From Celerinatantimonas sp046054195 (GTDB lineage: Bacteria > Pseudomonadota > Gammaproteobacteria > Enterobacterales > Celerinatantimonadaceae): a stretch of DNA of 64,000 bases. The translations under genes were made by a program, and so were the position numbers. Every line of letters begins with the position of its first letter. Within the stretch, counting starts at the first letter, position 1. The stretch lies in contig NZ_JBEQCS010000014.1 of the NCBI RefSeq assembly GCF_046054195.1, positions 1 through 64,000 of the forward strand, written 5' to 3'. Below, in pieces: positions 17,048 through 24,627 of this stretch. Under the pieces are notes generated by a model that was not told the DNA's origin, ran no database searches, and worked only from the letters and a program-made list of their open reading frames with translations.

Positions 17048-17956
17048 ATGCTCAATTTAACTCAGGTGAATTGCTTTGTAGCGGTTGCTCAGGAGCTAAA
17101 TTTTAGCCGCGCAGCACAGAGTTTAAACATGACGCAGCCACCGCTCACTCGCCAAATACAGATGCTAGAACATCAAATAGGCGTAACATTGCTATCGCGC
17201 TCAACACGCTCGGTAAAACTCACCCCTGCAGGAAAAGCATTTTTAGTTGAGGCTCAGCAGCTGCTTGATTTAGCAAGCCAAGCAACACAGAAAGCCCAGC
17301 GAATTGCGTGCGGCGAACAAGGACAAGTCACTTTAAGTTTTGTGGCAAGTTCCATCTATCAATATCTGCCAGATTTCGTTAATCAACTTAGCTCATCGCA
17401 CCCTAATATCTCAGTATATCTTCGCGAAATGACCTCCCATCAACAGCTCAATGCTCTGCGCTTGCATCAGGTCGATTTAGGCGTGGTGCGTAAAATGCCT
17501 TTGCCGCAATGGCTGCGTAGCGATGTGTTACTTAAAGAATCGTTTGTGCTAGCGTTACCAGCTAGCCATGAACTTGCAAGTAAGCCATCGCTTAGCTTGG
17601 AATCGCTCCAGCAGCAACCTTTTATCAGTTATGATGCGACCAGTTGGCGACCATTTTACGAGATGATCAACGCTCTTCTGGCAAGCAACCATGTTCAACC
17701 GCGAACGATTTGCTCGGTGGGCTCAACGGCTGCGATTTTATCGTTGGTCAGCGGTGAAATGGGCCTTGCGATAGTGCCAGAACACAGTGTAAATGCGCAC
17801 TTTGAGCGAGTTGTCTTTCGGCAATTGCCACAATTACAAACGCTTAGTAACGAACTATTACTGATTTGGGATAGCGACAATGATAATCCGGCGTTAGAGA
17901 TAACACTCAACACCCTGCGCCATGGCTTTACTCAATCGCCGTTTCATACCAATTAG
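17048..17956 (+). CDS. LysR-family regulator (probable regulator of the dehydratase)
   Basis: 302-residue LysR protein: winged helix-turn-helix at residues 1-60 (FVAVAQELNFSRAAQSLNMTQPPLTRQIQ), then the two-lobed inducer-binding domain from about 90. N-terminal PPLTRQIQMLE resembles the CatM/BenM branch. It is divergent from the aldarate dehydratase with a shared palindromic site, the usual LysR layout. Its stop overlaps the stop of the next, convergent LysR by 4 bases. Confidence 0.9.
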   Translation: MLNLTQVNCFVAVAQELNFSRAAQSLNMTQPPLTRQIQMLEHQIGVTLLSRSTRSVKLTPAGKAFLVEAQQLLDLASQATQKAQRIACGEQGQVTLSFVASSIYQYLPDFVNQLSSSHPNISVYLREMTSHQQLNALRLHQVDLGVVRKMPLPQWLRSDVLLKESFVLALPASHELASKPSLSLESLQQQPFISYDATSWRPFYEMINALLASNHVQPRTICSVGSTAAILSLVSGEMGLAIVPEHSVNAHFERVVFRQLPQLQTLSNELLLIWDSDNDNPALEITLNTLRHGFTQSPFHTN

Positions 17957-18855
17957 CATATTTTATCGTCGCTAAATAATCTCATCAGCCAGTCAATAAA
18001 TTCACTTAAGCGGCGCGGCTGCTGATGTCTTGACTCATATAAAATTGAAAGTGGCATCGGGGCACATTGATAGTCAGGCAAAACTTCGACAAGCTCTCCA
18101 CTTTTAAGATAATTTGTAACACCCCCACGAGGCAATTGTACAATCCCTAAGCCATTTAAACAGGCAGCCAAATACGCATCGGTAGTGCTCACCGAAATAA
18201 GGTAACGAACACTGATACGACGCAACTTATCACTTTCAACATATTCAAAGCCGGTTTTTTGTTGGCGAACATCGGCTGCATATTCAACGATATAATGCTC
18301 ATTCAACTCATCAAGTGATTGAGCAATACCATAACGCTTGGCATAGCTTGCACTCACACAGTTGACCATCGGCATCAAGCCCAGCGAACGCCCAACTAAA
18401 TTACTATCATCAAGGGTACCGGCCCTTATCACGCAATCAACCTGCTCTTGAATCGGATCGATTCGATAATCAGCACCGAGCAACTCGATTTGAGTAAGCG
18501 GATGCATCTCAAACCATTTATGTAATTGAGGGGCAACAATATTGGAGAAAAATCGGCTAGGCATATCAACTTTGATCACACCGCTTAACTGATTACTCTC
18601 CTTTTGGAACTGATTTTCCAGTCCTTCGAGTTCATCAAGTAAACGCTGACACTGCCCTAAAAAACGGCCTCCCGCTTCAGTTAGCGAAACACGCCGAGTG
18701 TTACGAAACAACAACCGGGTTTGCAGATGTACCTCAAGCGCGCTAACCGATGCTGAAATTGCCGATTTAGGCACACCAAGTTGCTCAGAGGCCCGAGTGA
18801 AACTGCCGGTCTGCGCAACAGCAATAAAACGGCGCATTGATTCAAATTTATCCAT
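17953..18855 (-). CDS. LysR-family regulator
   Basis: 300-residue LysR protein with the HTH at the N-terminus (FIAVAQTGSFTRASEQLGVPKSAISASVSALE) and an effector domain of the CrgA/DmlR branch (SRFFSNIVAPQLHKWFEMHPLTQIELLGADYRIDPI). Divergent from the SDR at 18969, which it probably controls. Confidence 0.9.
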   Translation of the reverse strand: MDKFESMRRFIAVAQTGSFTRASEQLGVPKSAISASVSALEVHLQTRLLFRNTRRVSLTEAGGRFLGQCQRLLDELEGLENQFQKESNQLSGVIKVDMPSRFFSNIVAPQLHKWFEMHPLTQIELLGADYRIDPIQEQVDCVIRAGTLDDSNLVGRSLGLMPMVNCVSASYAKRYGIAQSLDELNEHYIVEYAADVRQQKTGFEYVESDKLRRISVRYLISVSTTDAYLAACLNGLGIVQLPRGGVTNYLKSGELVEVLPDYQCAPMPLSILYESRHQQPRRLSEFIDWLMRLFSDDKIC

Positions 18856-18968
18856 AGCTTAATTGTTCGTTTTAAATGAACAGTCCTATCATATTAGACC
18901 TATTTTTCTCAAAAGTTAATTACTCTACTCTGGTTACTCTTTCATCAAGCAATGAATTGGGACAGACC

Positions 18969-19724
18969 ATGACAAAATTAGCCCTTATTACTGGCGGTAG
19001 CCGCGGATTAGGTCGCGACTCAGCGTTAAAACTTGCCGAAAAAGGCATCGACATTATCTTTACCTACCATAGCAACGAACAAGCAGCCCAAGAAGTTGTC
19101 AGTGCCATACAAAGCACCGGGCGCAAAGCATTCGCACTACAATGCGATGTTCGCAATATCAGCTCGCTTGACACATTTAAGCAAACCTTAAGCACCCTTT
19201 TAGATAAGCAGTTTGAGGGCCATAAAGTGGATTACCTGTTAAATAATGCGGGAACCGGATTACACGCTGAAATTGAACAAACCAGCGAAGAACAGCTCGA
19301 TGAGATGCTCAACATTCATGTTAAAGGGCCGTTTTTCTTCACCCAGAAAATTTTGCCGCTCATAGCTGACGGCGGACACATTATTAATATCTCATCAGGT
19401 CTGGCCCGTTTTTCGTTTCCAGGATCTGCGGCCTATGCCATGGCGAAAGGTGCTGTTGAAGTAATGACTCGCTATATGGCCAAAGAATTTGCCAACAGAA
19501 AGATTCGTGTGAACACATTAGCCCCCGGTGCTATTGCCACTGACTTTCGAGGTGGAGCTATTCGCGACAGCGAGCAAGCCCAATCAATGGTTGCTTCAGT
19601 GACGGCACTTAACCGCGTTGGAGAAGCGCAAGATATCGGTAAAGCAGTGACGGCTATGTTTAGTGAAGGATTTGATTGGATTACTGGCCAACGAATCGAA
19701 GCATCTGGCGGTATGATCTTATAA
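18969..19724 (+). CDS. Short-chain dehydrogenase/reductase
   Basis: 251-residue classical SDR. The start is ATG 18969 (MTKLALITGG), since upstream codons run into the divergent promoter. Cofactor motif TGGSRGLG at 8-15, NNAG, catalytic Ser in NISSG, YAMAK (Tyr-x-x-x-Lys), and a C-terminal MFSEGFDWITGQRIEASGG typical of FabG-like enzymes. It oxidises or reduces an unknown small carbonyl or alcohol with NAD(P). Controlled presumably by the LysR divergent from it. Confidence 0.88.
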   Translation: MTKLALITGGSRGLGRDSALKLAEKGIDIIFTYHSNEQAAQEVVSAIQSTGRKAFALQCDVRNISSLDTFKQTLSTLLDKQFEGHKVDYLLNNAGTGLHAEIEQTSEEQLDEMLNIHVKGPFFFTQKILPLIADGGHIINISSGLARFSFPGSAAYAMAKGAVEVMTRYMAKEFANRKIRVNTLAPGAIATDFRGGAIRDSEQAQSMVASVTALNRVGEAQDIGKAVTAMFSEGFDWITGQRIEASGGMIL

Positions 19725-19774
19725 ACATTGATAATAAAGGCTGCTGAGCATCTCTCTCAGCCTTGGTTTTATCA

Positions 19775-20158
19775 CTACATTTCCCAGTCGTTCCAGATAT
19801 CATGAACCACTTCAATGTTATTGCCATCGGGGTCAAAGACAAAACAAGCGTAGTAGTTCTCAGTATACTGTGGCCGCGGCCCAGGTTTGCCATTATCACG
19901 GCCGCCAGCAGCAATTGCTGCCTCATAAAACTCATGGACTTTATCACGACTAGAGACACGAAACGCAATATGAAAATGAGTGAGCGCTTTATCTTCTTTT
20001 GATTGATAGATTTCAAACAACCCTTTACCAATATCAAACGCCCAAAAAGAGCCTTCATCACCAAAAGAAACCTCATAATCAAGCGGCTTAAATGCTTTTT
20101 GGTAAAACTGTTTGCTCTTTTCTATATCGCTTACTGCCATCGTTACATGATCGATCAT
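19775..20158 (-). CDS. VOC-superfamily protein (glyoxalase/bleomycin-resistance fold)
   Basis: 127 residues with the paired beta-alpha-beta-beta-beta units of the VOC fold: MIDHVTMAVSDIEKSKQFYQKAFKPLDYE at the start and ACFVFDPDGNNIEVVHD at the end. His4 and the late Glu are in metal-ligand positions. Such proteins act as lyases, dioxygenase-like enzymes or binding proteins; the substrate is not predictable here. It is convergent with the SDR gene and is the last gene before the integron remnant. Confidence 0.85.
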   Translation of the reverse strand: MIDHVTMAVSDIEKSKQFYQKAFKPLDYEVSFGDEGSFWAFDIGKGLFEIYQSKEDKALTHFHIAFRVSSRDKVHEFYEAAIAAGGRDNGKPGPRPQYTENYYACFVFDPDGNNIEVVHDIWNDWEM

Positions 20159-20491
20159 CTTTTACGTCCTATTCGTTCTACAAATATGATTATTATCAAG
20201 GTACTCAATTAATCGCTCATATACCAGCGTAACCTCTGACCAAGAAATACTTGTAGTCGGATAATAAAGTTTGTCTAAAGCCAATATAGTTTGATCATTT
20301 TTGACGTTTTATGATGATTATGTCTGACTCATTTTTGCCCCAAAACGAGTTAACTCTTTGTCTGTGGTGCAGTCAAACGAAGACTTTCTCGCCTACAAAT
20401 TTTAATCCATTTCACTCAAATTTTGCCCTTCTTTGAAATGCCTAAAAGCTGAACATGCATACAGTCATATTGAAATTATAACTATTTGTAT
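20159..20491. other. Non-coding stretch before the integron remnant
   Basis: About 330 bases with no supported gene. The arm AACTATTTGTAT (20479-20490) is matched by ATACAAATAGTT inside the following attC-like region, which suggests a larger folded single-stranded structure. Otherwise I see nothing recognisable. Confidence 0.4.
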
Positions 20492-20628
20492 CCCAACTTC
20501 GTGCGCGTTTTTCCAGATGGTGAATTTAGCAAAATGCTGATAAGTTCATTACATACAAATAGTTAACTGTGCGCGTTTTCACTGGCCCAACGAGGTAAAC
20601 GAGCATGCGCACGAATAAGCTGTTATAC
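20492..20628 (+). repeat. Degenerate attC site at the left of the cassette array
   Basis: The 3' end carries GTTATAC (20622-20628), the recombination core that opens the first cassette. Upstream, CGTGCGC near 20500 pairs with GCGCACG at 20607-20613, and AAC precedes the first arm, giving the folded-hairpin layout of an attC. The left core is not clear, so the outer limit is approximate. Confidence 0.5.
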
Positions 20629-20642
20629 AAACGGAGAAAGTT

Positions 20643-21200
20643 GTGAGTCAGGAAGAATTAAATATTGAACATTTACCACTTCAAAATGAGTTAGTTAAGT
20701 CCGCCTGTATATCATTTTCCTCTGAGGACAATGTATTAGCAGCGGTGCTGTTGGGTTCACTTGCTTCTGGCAAAGGTGACCGAATATCTGATGCTGACAT
20801 TCTCATTTTTACCCAAAATGGGTTCCACAAAATTTCGGACTTATGCTTCTCCAATTTCGAAGCCGGCAAAGAAATTTTCTACTGTCTTGAAGGTTTTCAT
20901 AATGAAAACGCGTTCTTTAAAAAGTATATTTTCAACGATTTGACCAGTGCGGAGATTCACTGTTTAGACGTAAATGAGCCTTTCAATATATCTAAACCGT
21001 TTAAAGTTCTATTCGATAAATCTGGAATCGTAGAGTCGCGTCTAACCGATGAGCCAGCTCCAAAGCACGAAGACTTTCCAGCTTATACCAATGGCGATAA
21101 AGGCTTAATATGGGAGCTGTTCGACTGTATAAAATGGTTAAGTCGTGACAATAATGAATTGGCTAAAGCTCACCTTAAAAAGCTAGCTGGCAAGCTGTAA
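20643..21200 (+). CDS. Integron cassette gene: nucleotidyltransferase-domain protein
   Basis: 185 residues. The signature LLGSLASGKGDRISDADILIF (Gly38-Ser39, Asp50 and Asp52) is the G-S-x(10)-D-x-D active site of the polymerase-beta-like nucleotidyltransferase superfamily. The rest, including the acidic middle and the C-terminal helix, is not assigned. GTG start with GGAG six bases upstream, 20 bases into the cassette, as usual for promoterless cassettes. It might modify a small molecule (as aminoglycoside nucleotidyltransferases do) or a macromolecule (as MNT antitoxins do); the sequence does not decide. Confidence 0.75.
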   Translation: MSQEELNIEHLPLQNELVKSACISFSSEDNVLAAVLLGSLASGKGDRISDADILIFTQNGFHKISDLCFSNFEAGKEIFYCLEGFHNENAFFKKYIFNDLTSAEIHCLDVNEPFNISKPFKVLFDKSGIVESRLTDEPAPKHEDFPAYTNGDKGLIWELFDCIKWLSRDNNELAKAHLKKLAGKL

Positions 21201-21206
21201 CTGTTT

Positions 21207-21335
21207 GTATAACAAGGCGTTCAAGAGGGACAGTCAACGCATGGCGAGTTTGGCTCAAGTATTGGTATTTGTGTTTACGTTAGTAAATTGAAGTTTGGTG
21301 GTAGCGCGTTGCTGCCCCTTAACGCGGCGTTAGCA
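21207..21335 (+). repeat. attC site of cassette 1 (VCR-like)
   Basis: About 129 bases starting GTATAAC-AAGGCGTTCAAGAGGGACAG and ending GCTGCCCCTTAACGCGGCGTTAGCA. This closely follows Vibrio cholerae repeat layout (TAACAA-x-CGCC-TCAAGAGGGACTG ... CAGCCCCTTAGGCGGGCGTTA). The left core GTATAAC is the exact reverse complement of GTTATAC at the start of this cassette, as required for a genuine attC formed in the circular cassette. Confidence 0.92.
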
Positions 21336-21354
21336 CTCGTAATGGAGAGAAAAT

Positions 21355-21711
21355 ATGTCAGATTCATCAGTTGGGGCTGCAAGTGCAACTTACCGGAAAG
21401 CTGTTAATGGTATAGCTGAAGCTATAAAAACTGATCCCCGGCACACAAAATATCCGAGTGAAGATTTCCAAGACATGCTTTCATAAATTCCTGAAGCAAT
21501 GCGTGAGAAAGCTTTGCAATGGTATAAGCGAGGCATTAAGAGGGGCATGAGGGTCGCCACCGATCTAATGGCCGAAGGCGAGATTTATAAAGAAGCAGAT
21601 ATTGTTCACGCTCCTAACAGCATGAAGGTGAAGTCCAAAATTAAAATGTCTGGTGGAGATTGGGAAAAGTACTCTGTCACAGTAAAAGCTAAGGAAATTG
21701 GGTTCAAATAA
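21355..21711 (+). pseudogene. Integron cassette gene with premature stop
   Basis: A single frame of 118 sense codons, ATG 21355 to stop 21709-21711, is interrupted once by TAA at 21484-21486 (after residue 43, ...FQDMLS). GGAGAG precedes the ATG. Because the frame on both sides is the same, this is a point nonsense change, not a frameshift. The product has no recognised domain: an N-terminal helical part, then a basic helix (KALQWYKRGIKRGMR) and a C-terminal beta-rich part. The downstream part has its own ATG at 21499 and could yield 70 residues. Confidence 0.65.
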
Positions 21712-21797
21712 GTGCTAACAAGTCAAAGCACACGGACTTGGTAAAGCTGTCACCTTTTTTGTTCCAAAAAATCCGCCAACTTTACCAAGCGGTGTTT
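21712..21797 (+). repeat. attC site of cassette 2, cut by an insertion
   Basis: The left core GTGCTAAC (21712-21719) is the exact reverse complement of GTTAGCAC (21329-21336), which opens this cassette, so the pair defines cassette 2. The inner arms CTTGGTAAAG and CTTTACCAAG pair. The right core is disrupted after GGTGTT, where an IS256-type terminus begins. The array therefore ends in an interrupted site. Confidence 0.75.
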
Positions 21798-21881
21798 GAG
21801 ACTGTCCTAATTTCTGTGTAATTGTCTAAGCTTAAGCCTTAAAAGGCTAAGGATAGACATTATGGATAAGAAAGCACTGCG
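21798..21881 (+). mobile_element. Left-end remnant of an IS256-family element
   Basis: GAGACTGTCCTAATTTCTGTGTAA is the terminal-repeat pattern of many gammaproteobacterial IS256-family elements. Sixty-four bases in, after the palindrome AGCCTTAAAAGGCT, an ATG starts MDKKALR, which matches the N-terminus of IS256-family transposases, and then homology stops. The remainder of the element has been deleted. Confidence 0.6.
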
Positions 21882-21973
21882 GCAATCACATCGGGTTGTG
21901 CAATTAATGCTGCCAAGGCGTCATCAACCAATTGCTTTTGCAATGATAAATGCGATAAGTCGAAGTCCATCAT
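21860..21973 (-). CDS. Short 37-codon frame, probably a 5' gene fragment
   Basis: ATG 21973 (a second ATG follows) has a GAGGGA ribosome-binding site and encodes MMDFDLSHLSLQKQLVDDAL and 17 more residues, to a TAA lying inside the IS256 remnant. The amphipathic beginning looks like a real protein N-terminus that lost its remainder when the IS256 segment was joined. Upstream, GTCACAATATCACTGTAATG at 22001-22020 (minus strand) looks like a promoter/operator. I do not recognise the protein. Confidence 0.4.
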   Translation of the reverse strand: MMDFDLSHLSLQKQLVDDALAALIAQPDVIAAVLSYP

Positions 21974-22037
21974 ATTCCCTCAATCACAGTCACCATCATA
22001 CATTACAGTGATATTGTGACAGGGAAAACCAGTTTAT

Positions 22038-22634
22038 TTAAGGCGCTAAATGGGCCGTATGGCGTTTATGATTTTTAATCATTGCGATTAAGCCAAACAA
22101 TACAAACGCTAATGAAACAACCTGTTGAATGGCTAAAATGGGCTTGTGCTGAATCAGCATTAACGTTCCCATCGATAAATTCATCAACGCAAAACAAAAC
22201 CAACCATTGATATTGTCTTTGGCTAACAGATAGCCACCTAGTAAAAAGCCGATCATCACACCGATTTCAAACACCTGAGTCAGCGATGAAATGCCATGGT
22301 GACAATACAAGCTATATCCACTGCCTAACACGATAAAAAAATAGGTAATGACAGACGTTAACTTGTCATATAAGTGATTCGCAACTCGCCCTTTAATCAC
22401 CACATATAAGCCAAAGATCATGGCTGGGATCCCGCCAAATTCAATAGAAGCTGCAATCCAATTTTGTTGCCCCACTAAAATGATAACCCATGGCGGTACG
22501 CCGAAGATATACACGCCCCAACCTAATATTTTAAGCCGCCGACGAGTTGTTAACGGCTGTGTTTGGGCTATCGAAAAGAGCATTTTATTAACAAGATAAA
22601 ATACCCCACCCCAAACCTGTAAGAACAAATCCAT
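22038..22634 (-). CDS. Integral membrane protein, PnuC-like
   Basis: 198 residues with six or seven hydrophobic segments. The arrangement WGVYIFGVPPWVIIL...IEFGGIPAMIFGLYVV and the closing QQVVSLAFVLFGLIAMIK resemble nicotinamide-riboside (PnuC) family transporters, but the family's WxxW-type motifs are weak, so this is tentative. No NadR or other NAD-salvage gene adjoins it. It stands alone next to the integron scar. Confidence 0.5.
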   Translation of the reverse strand: MDLFLQVWGGVFYLVNKMLFSIAQTQPLTTRRRLKILGWGVYIFGVPPWVIILVGQQNWIAASIEFGGIPAMIFGLYVVIKGRVANHLYDKLTSVITYFFIVLGSGYSLYCHHGISSLTQVFEIGVMIGFLLGGYLLAKDNINGWFCFALMNLSMGTLMLIQHKPILAIQQVVSLAFVLFGLIAMIKNHKRHTAHLAP

Positions 22635-22829
22635 ATGTAACTGCTTAACTGAAAAAAGCCTCAGACAACCGCTTTAATGTATTTATGAAACTCAAACATT
22701 TAGGGCGTTCTGGCAAAAAGTGCCCCATGATAAAACCTGATAAGAAAATCGCAAACTGAATCGATCTTATCTAAGAAAAAATAAAGGTTAGTTAGTGACT
22801 GTTAAACTTTCGTGGCTGCATTTGTTCTT

Positions 22830-23492
22830 TTAACGCCAACTGCCATGTTCAAGCTCGACATCACGTTTGGCCTCGGCTAACGCCTTGACTAATTGCTCTT
22901 TATTTAAAGCAATACAATAAGCAGGTTTGGCTCTTTCAAATCGCCAACTTTGGCTCAGACTTCCAGCATCAACAATGTCGTAACCGACTTGTTGATAAAG
23001 CGCAATGACTCTCTCTTTTGCGCCGTCATCATCACCAGCAACAGGCAATGCTCGTCTCGGTAAATTTGGTTCGAACACCGCATCTTTAACGAGATCGCGG
23101 GCTAAAATCGCATTAAACGCTTTGATAACAATCGATTGGTTCAAATGCTTAGCAACTCGCTGTGTCGTTGTCGTCAAATGTTCATCTAATTCAGCAATAT
23201 GGCCATCTCGTTCAGGATAGTAATTGGTCGCATCCATAATCACTTTTCCCTGTAATGCTTGGGCCGACAACGATTCCAGTTGGTTATAGGGAATAGCCAG
23301 CAGAATTAAATCCGCAAATGCAATTGCATCCGCCTGATCACCTATTTGACAACCGGGTATTACATTTAAAAGGCGGCTTAATGAAGCAACCCCGCGCGAA
23401 TTTGAGAGCATCACATCGAAACCAGCTCTAAGAAATAACTGAGCACAACCACACCCGACTAAACCTGCACCGATCACTGAAATTTTATTCAT
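22830..23492 (-). CDS. NAD(P)-binding F420-reductase-like oxidoreductase
   Basis: 220 residues from ATG 23492 (MNKISVIGAGLVG), with GAGAG upstream. Rossmann motif GAGLVGCG at the N-terminus, then DLILLAIPYNQ and VIMDATNYYPERDG as in NADPH:F420 reductase-like and NAD-binding family 2 proteins. In a bacterium without F420 it is probably an NADPH-dependent reductase of unknown substrate. Divergent from a LysR gene that likely controls it. Confidence 0.8.
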   Translation of the reverse strand: MNKISVIGAGLVGCGCAQLFLRAGFDVMLSNSRGVASLSRLLNVIPGCQIGDQADAIAFADLILLAIPYNQLESLSAQALQGKVIMDATNYYPERDGHIAELDEHLTTTTQRVAKHLNQSIVIKAFNAILARDLVKDAVFEPNLPRRALPVAGDDDGAKERVIALYQQVGYDIVDAGSLSQSWRFERAKPAYCIALNKEQLVKALAEAKRDVELEHGSWR

Positions 23493-23520
23493 TTTGTCAC
23501 TCTCTCGCTCTATCAAAAAT

Positions 23521-23557
23521 ATGTGATAAGTTTAATTAATTGAGAATAATGTGATAA
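23521..23557. promoter_or_regulatory. Direct repeat in the reductase-LysR divergent region
   Basis: ATGTGATAA occurs at 23521-23529 and 23549-23557, flanking an AT-rich spacer in the 107-base divergent gap. A 28-base (almost three-turn) spacing fits two regulator contacts on one DNA face. A LysR binding role is inferred. Confidence 0.4.
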
Positions 23558-23599
23558 ATACGCTTTAAATTGTCTTAATCACAATTAAAAGGTGTGAAT

Positions 23600-24502
23600 A
23601 TGGATAAACTCAAATGCTTGCAAGCGTTTGTTATGACGGTTGAAACTGGAACATTTGCCGCTGCAGCTGAAAAGTTATCACTCTCGCCACAACGTGTCGC
23701 TCGAGCTGTGGCCCAACTGGAGCAACAATTAACGTTGCCATTGCTGCGCAGGACCACTCGAGTGCAAACGCTCACCGAATTTGGCCAACGCTATTACGCT
23801 CAAGCGCGAGAAATACTCAACCACATAGAGGATGCCGATGCTATTGCGCTTCAGATGAGAAATCGTCCAGAAGGATTATTGCGAGTCAGTGCCCCTGTTT
23901 CATTTGGAAATACTATTTTGATGGATTTTATCTGCGAGTTTTTAAACCGCTATCCAGCCATCGAAATAGACCTCAATTTAAGCGATCATCTTGGCAAACT
24001 TGAAGATAATGACAGTGATGTAGCCTTTCGAATTGGCAACAAACTCGATCCTGAACGAGTTGCCAAACCGCTCAAGCCATATCAACTAGTCACCTGCGCA
24101 GCACCAAAATATTTTACGCAACACAACATCCCAACTCACCCAGAACAGCTAATCGAGCACCAATGTCTGCTTTATCGGTGGTCTTTGCCCAATCAGCAAG
24201 ATACCTGGACATTTAATCAAGACGGACAAAGATTTGAACAATCCATATTCGCAAGGCTCAGAGTAAATGATAGCCATGCGCTGCTTCGAGCTGCGCTAGC
24301 TGGAGAGGGAATCATCATGGCTCCGCGAGTGCTTGTACAAGAATTTCTAATATCCGGGAAATTGCTCACTGTTCTCGATGAATTCACGCCACCACCTCGA
24401 CAAATGCATCTCATTTATCCAGCTGAGCTTAAGCGTCGAGCCAAAGTTCAGGTTTTTATTGACGCGGCACTAAGAAAATTCACCGATCCAGTAGCTATCT
24501 GA
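23600..24502 (+). CDS. LysR-family regulator
   Basis: 300 residues from ATG 23600 (MDKLKCLQAF); a GTG two codons earlier is possible. HTH region TGTFAAAAEKLSLSPQRVARAVAQLEQQ, then an effector domain of the DmlR/CrgA branch (RVSAPVSFGNTILMDFICEFLNRYP). Divergent from the reductase gene. Confidence 0.9.
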   Translation: MDKLKCLQAFVMTVETGTFAAAAEKLSLSPQRVARAVAQLEQQLTLPLLRRTTRVQTLTEFGQRYYAQAREILNHIEDADAIALQMRNRPEGLLRVSAPVSFGNTILMDFICEFLNRYPAIEIDLNLSDHLGKLEDNDSDVAFRIGNKLDPERVAKPLKPYQLVTCAAPKYFTQHNIPTHPEQLIEHQCLLYRWSLPNQQDTWTFNQDGQRFEQSIFARLRVNDSHALLRAALAGEGIIMAPRVLVQEFLISGKLLTVLDEFTPPPRQMHLIYPAELKRRAKVQVFIDAALRKFTDPVAI

Positions 24503-24583
24503 TGATATAAATGAATTTACAGGATTATCTCGGCACCAATGGTGGTGTAATGAGGCGCCATGATTAAATCAAATACGCATTTT

Positions 24584-24618
24584 CTAAACAAGGCGATATG
24601 CACTATCGCCTTGTTTAG
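24584..24618. terminator. Bidirectional terminator between LysR and guaC
   Basis: Perfect 15-bp inverted repeat CTAAACAAGGCGATA (24584-24598) / TATCGCCTTGTTTAG (24604-24618), loop TGCAC. It lies 82 bases after the LysR stop and 10 bases from the convergent guaC stop. Confidence 0.85.
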
Positions 24619-24627
24619 TGCGGCAAT

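Noticed and set aside
21484..21486. In-frame TAA in cassette 2 as programmed readthrough or recoding
   Set aside because: TAA is the strongest stop, there is no downstream recoding signal, and cassette genes decay often. A plain nonsense mutation is simpler.
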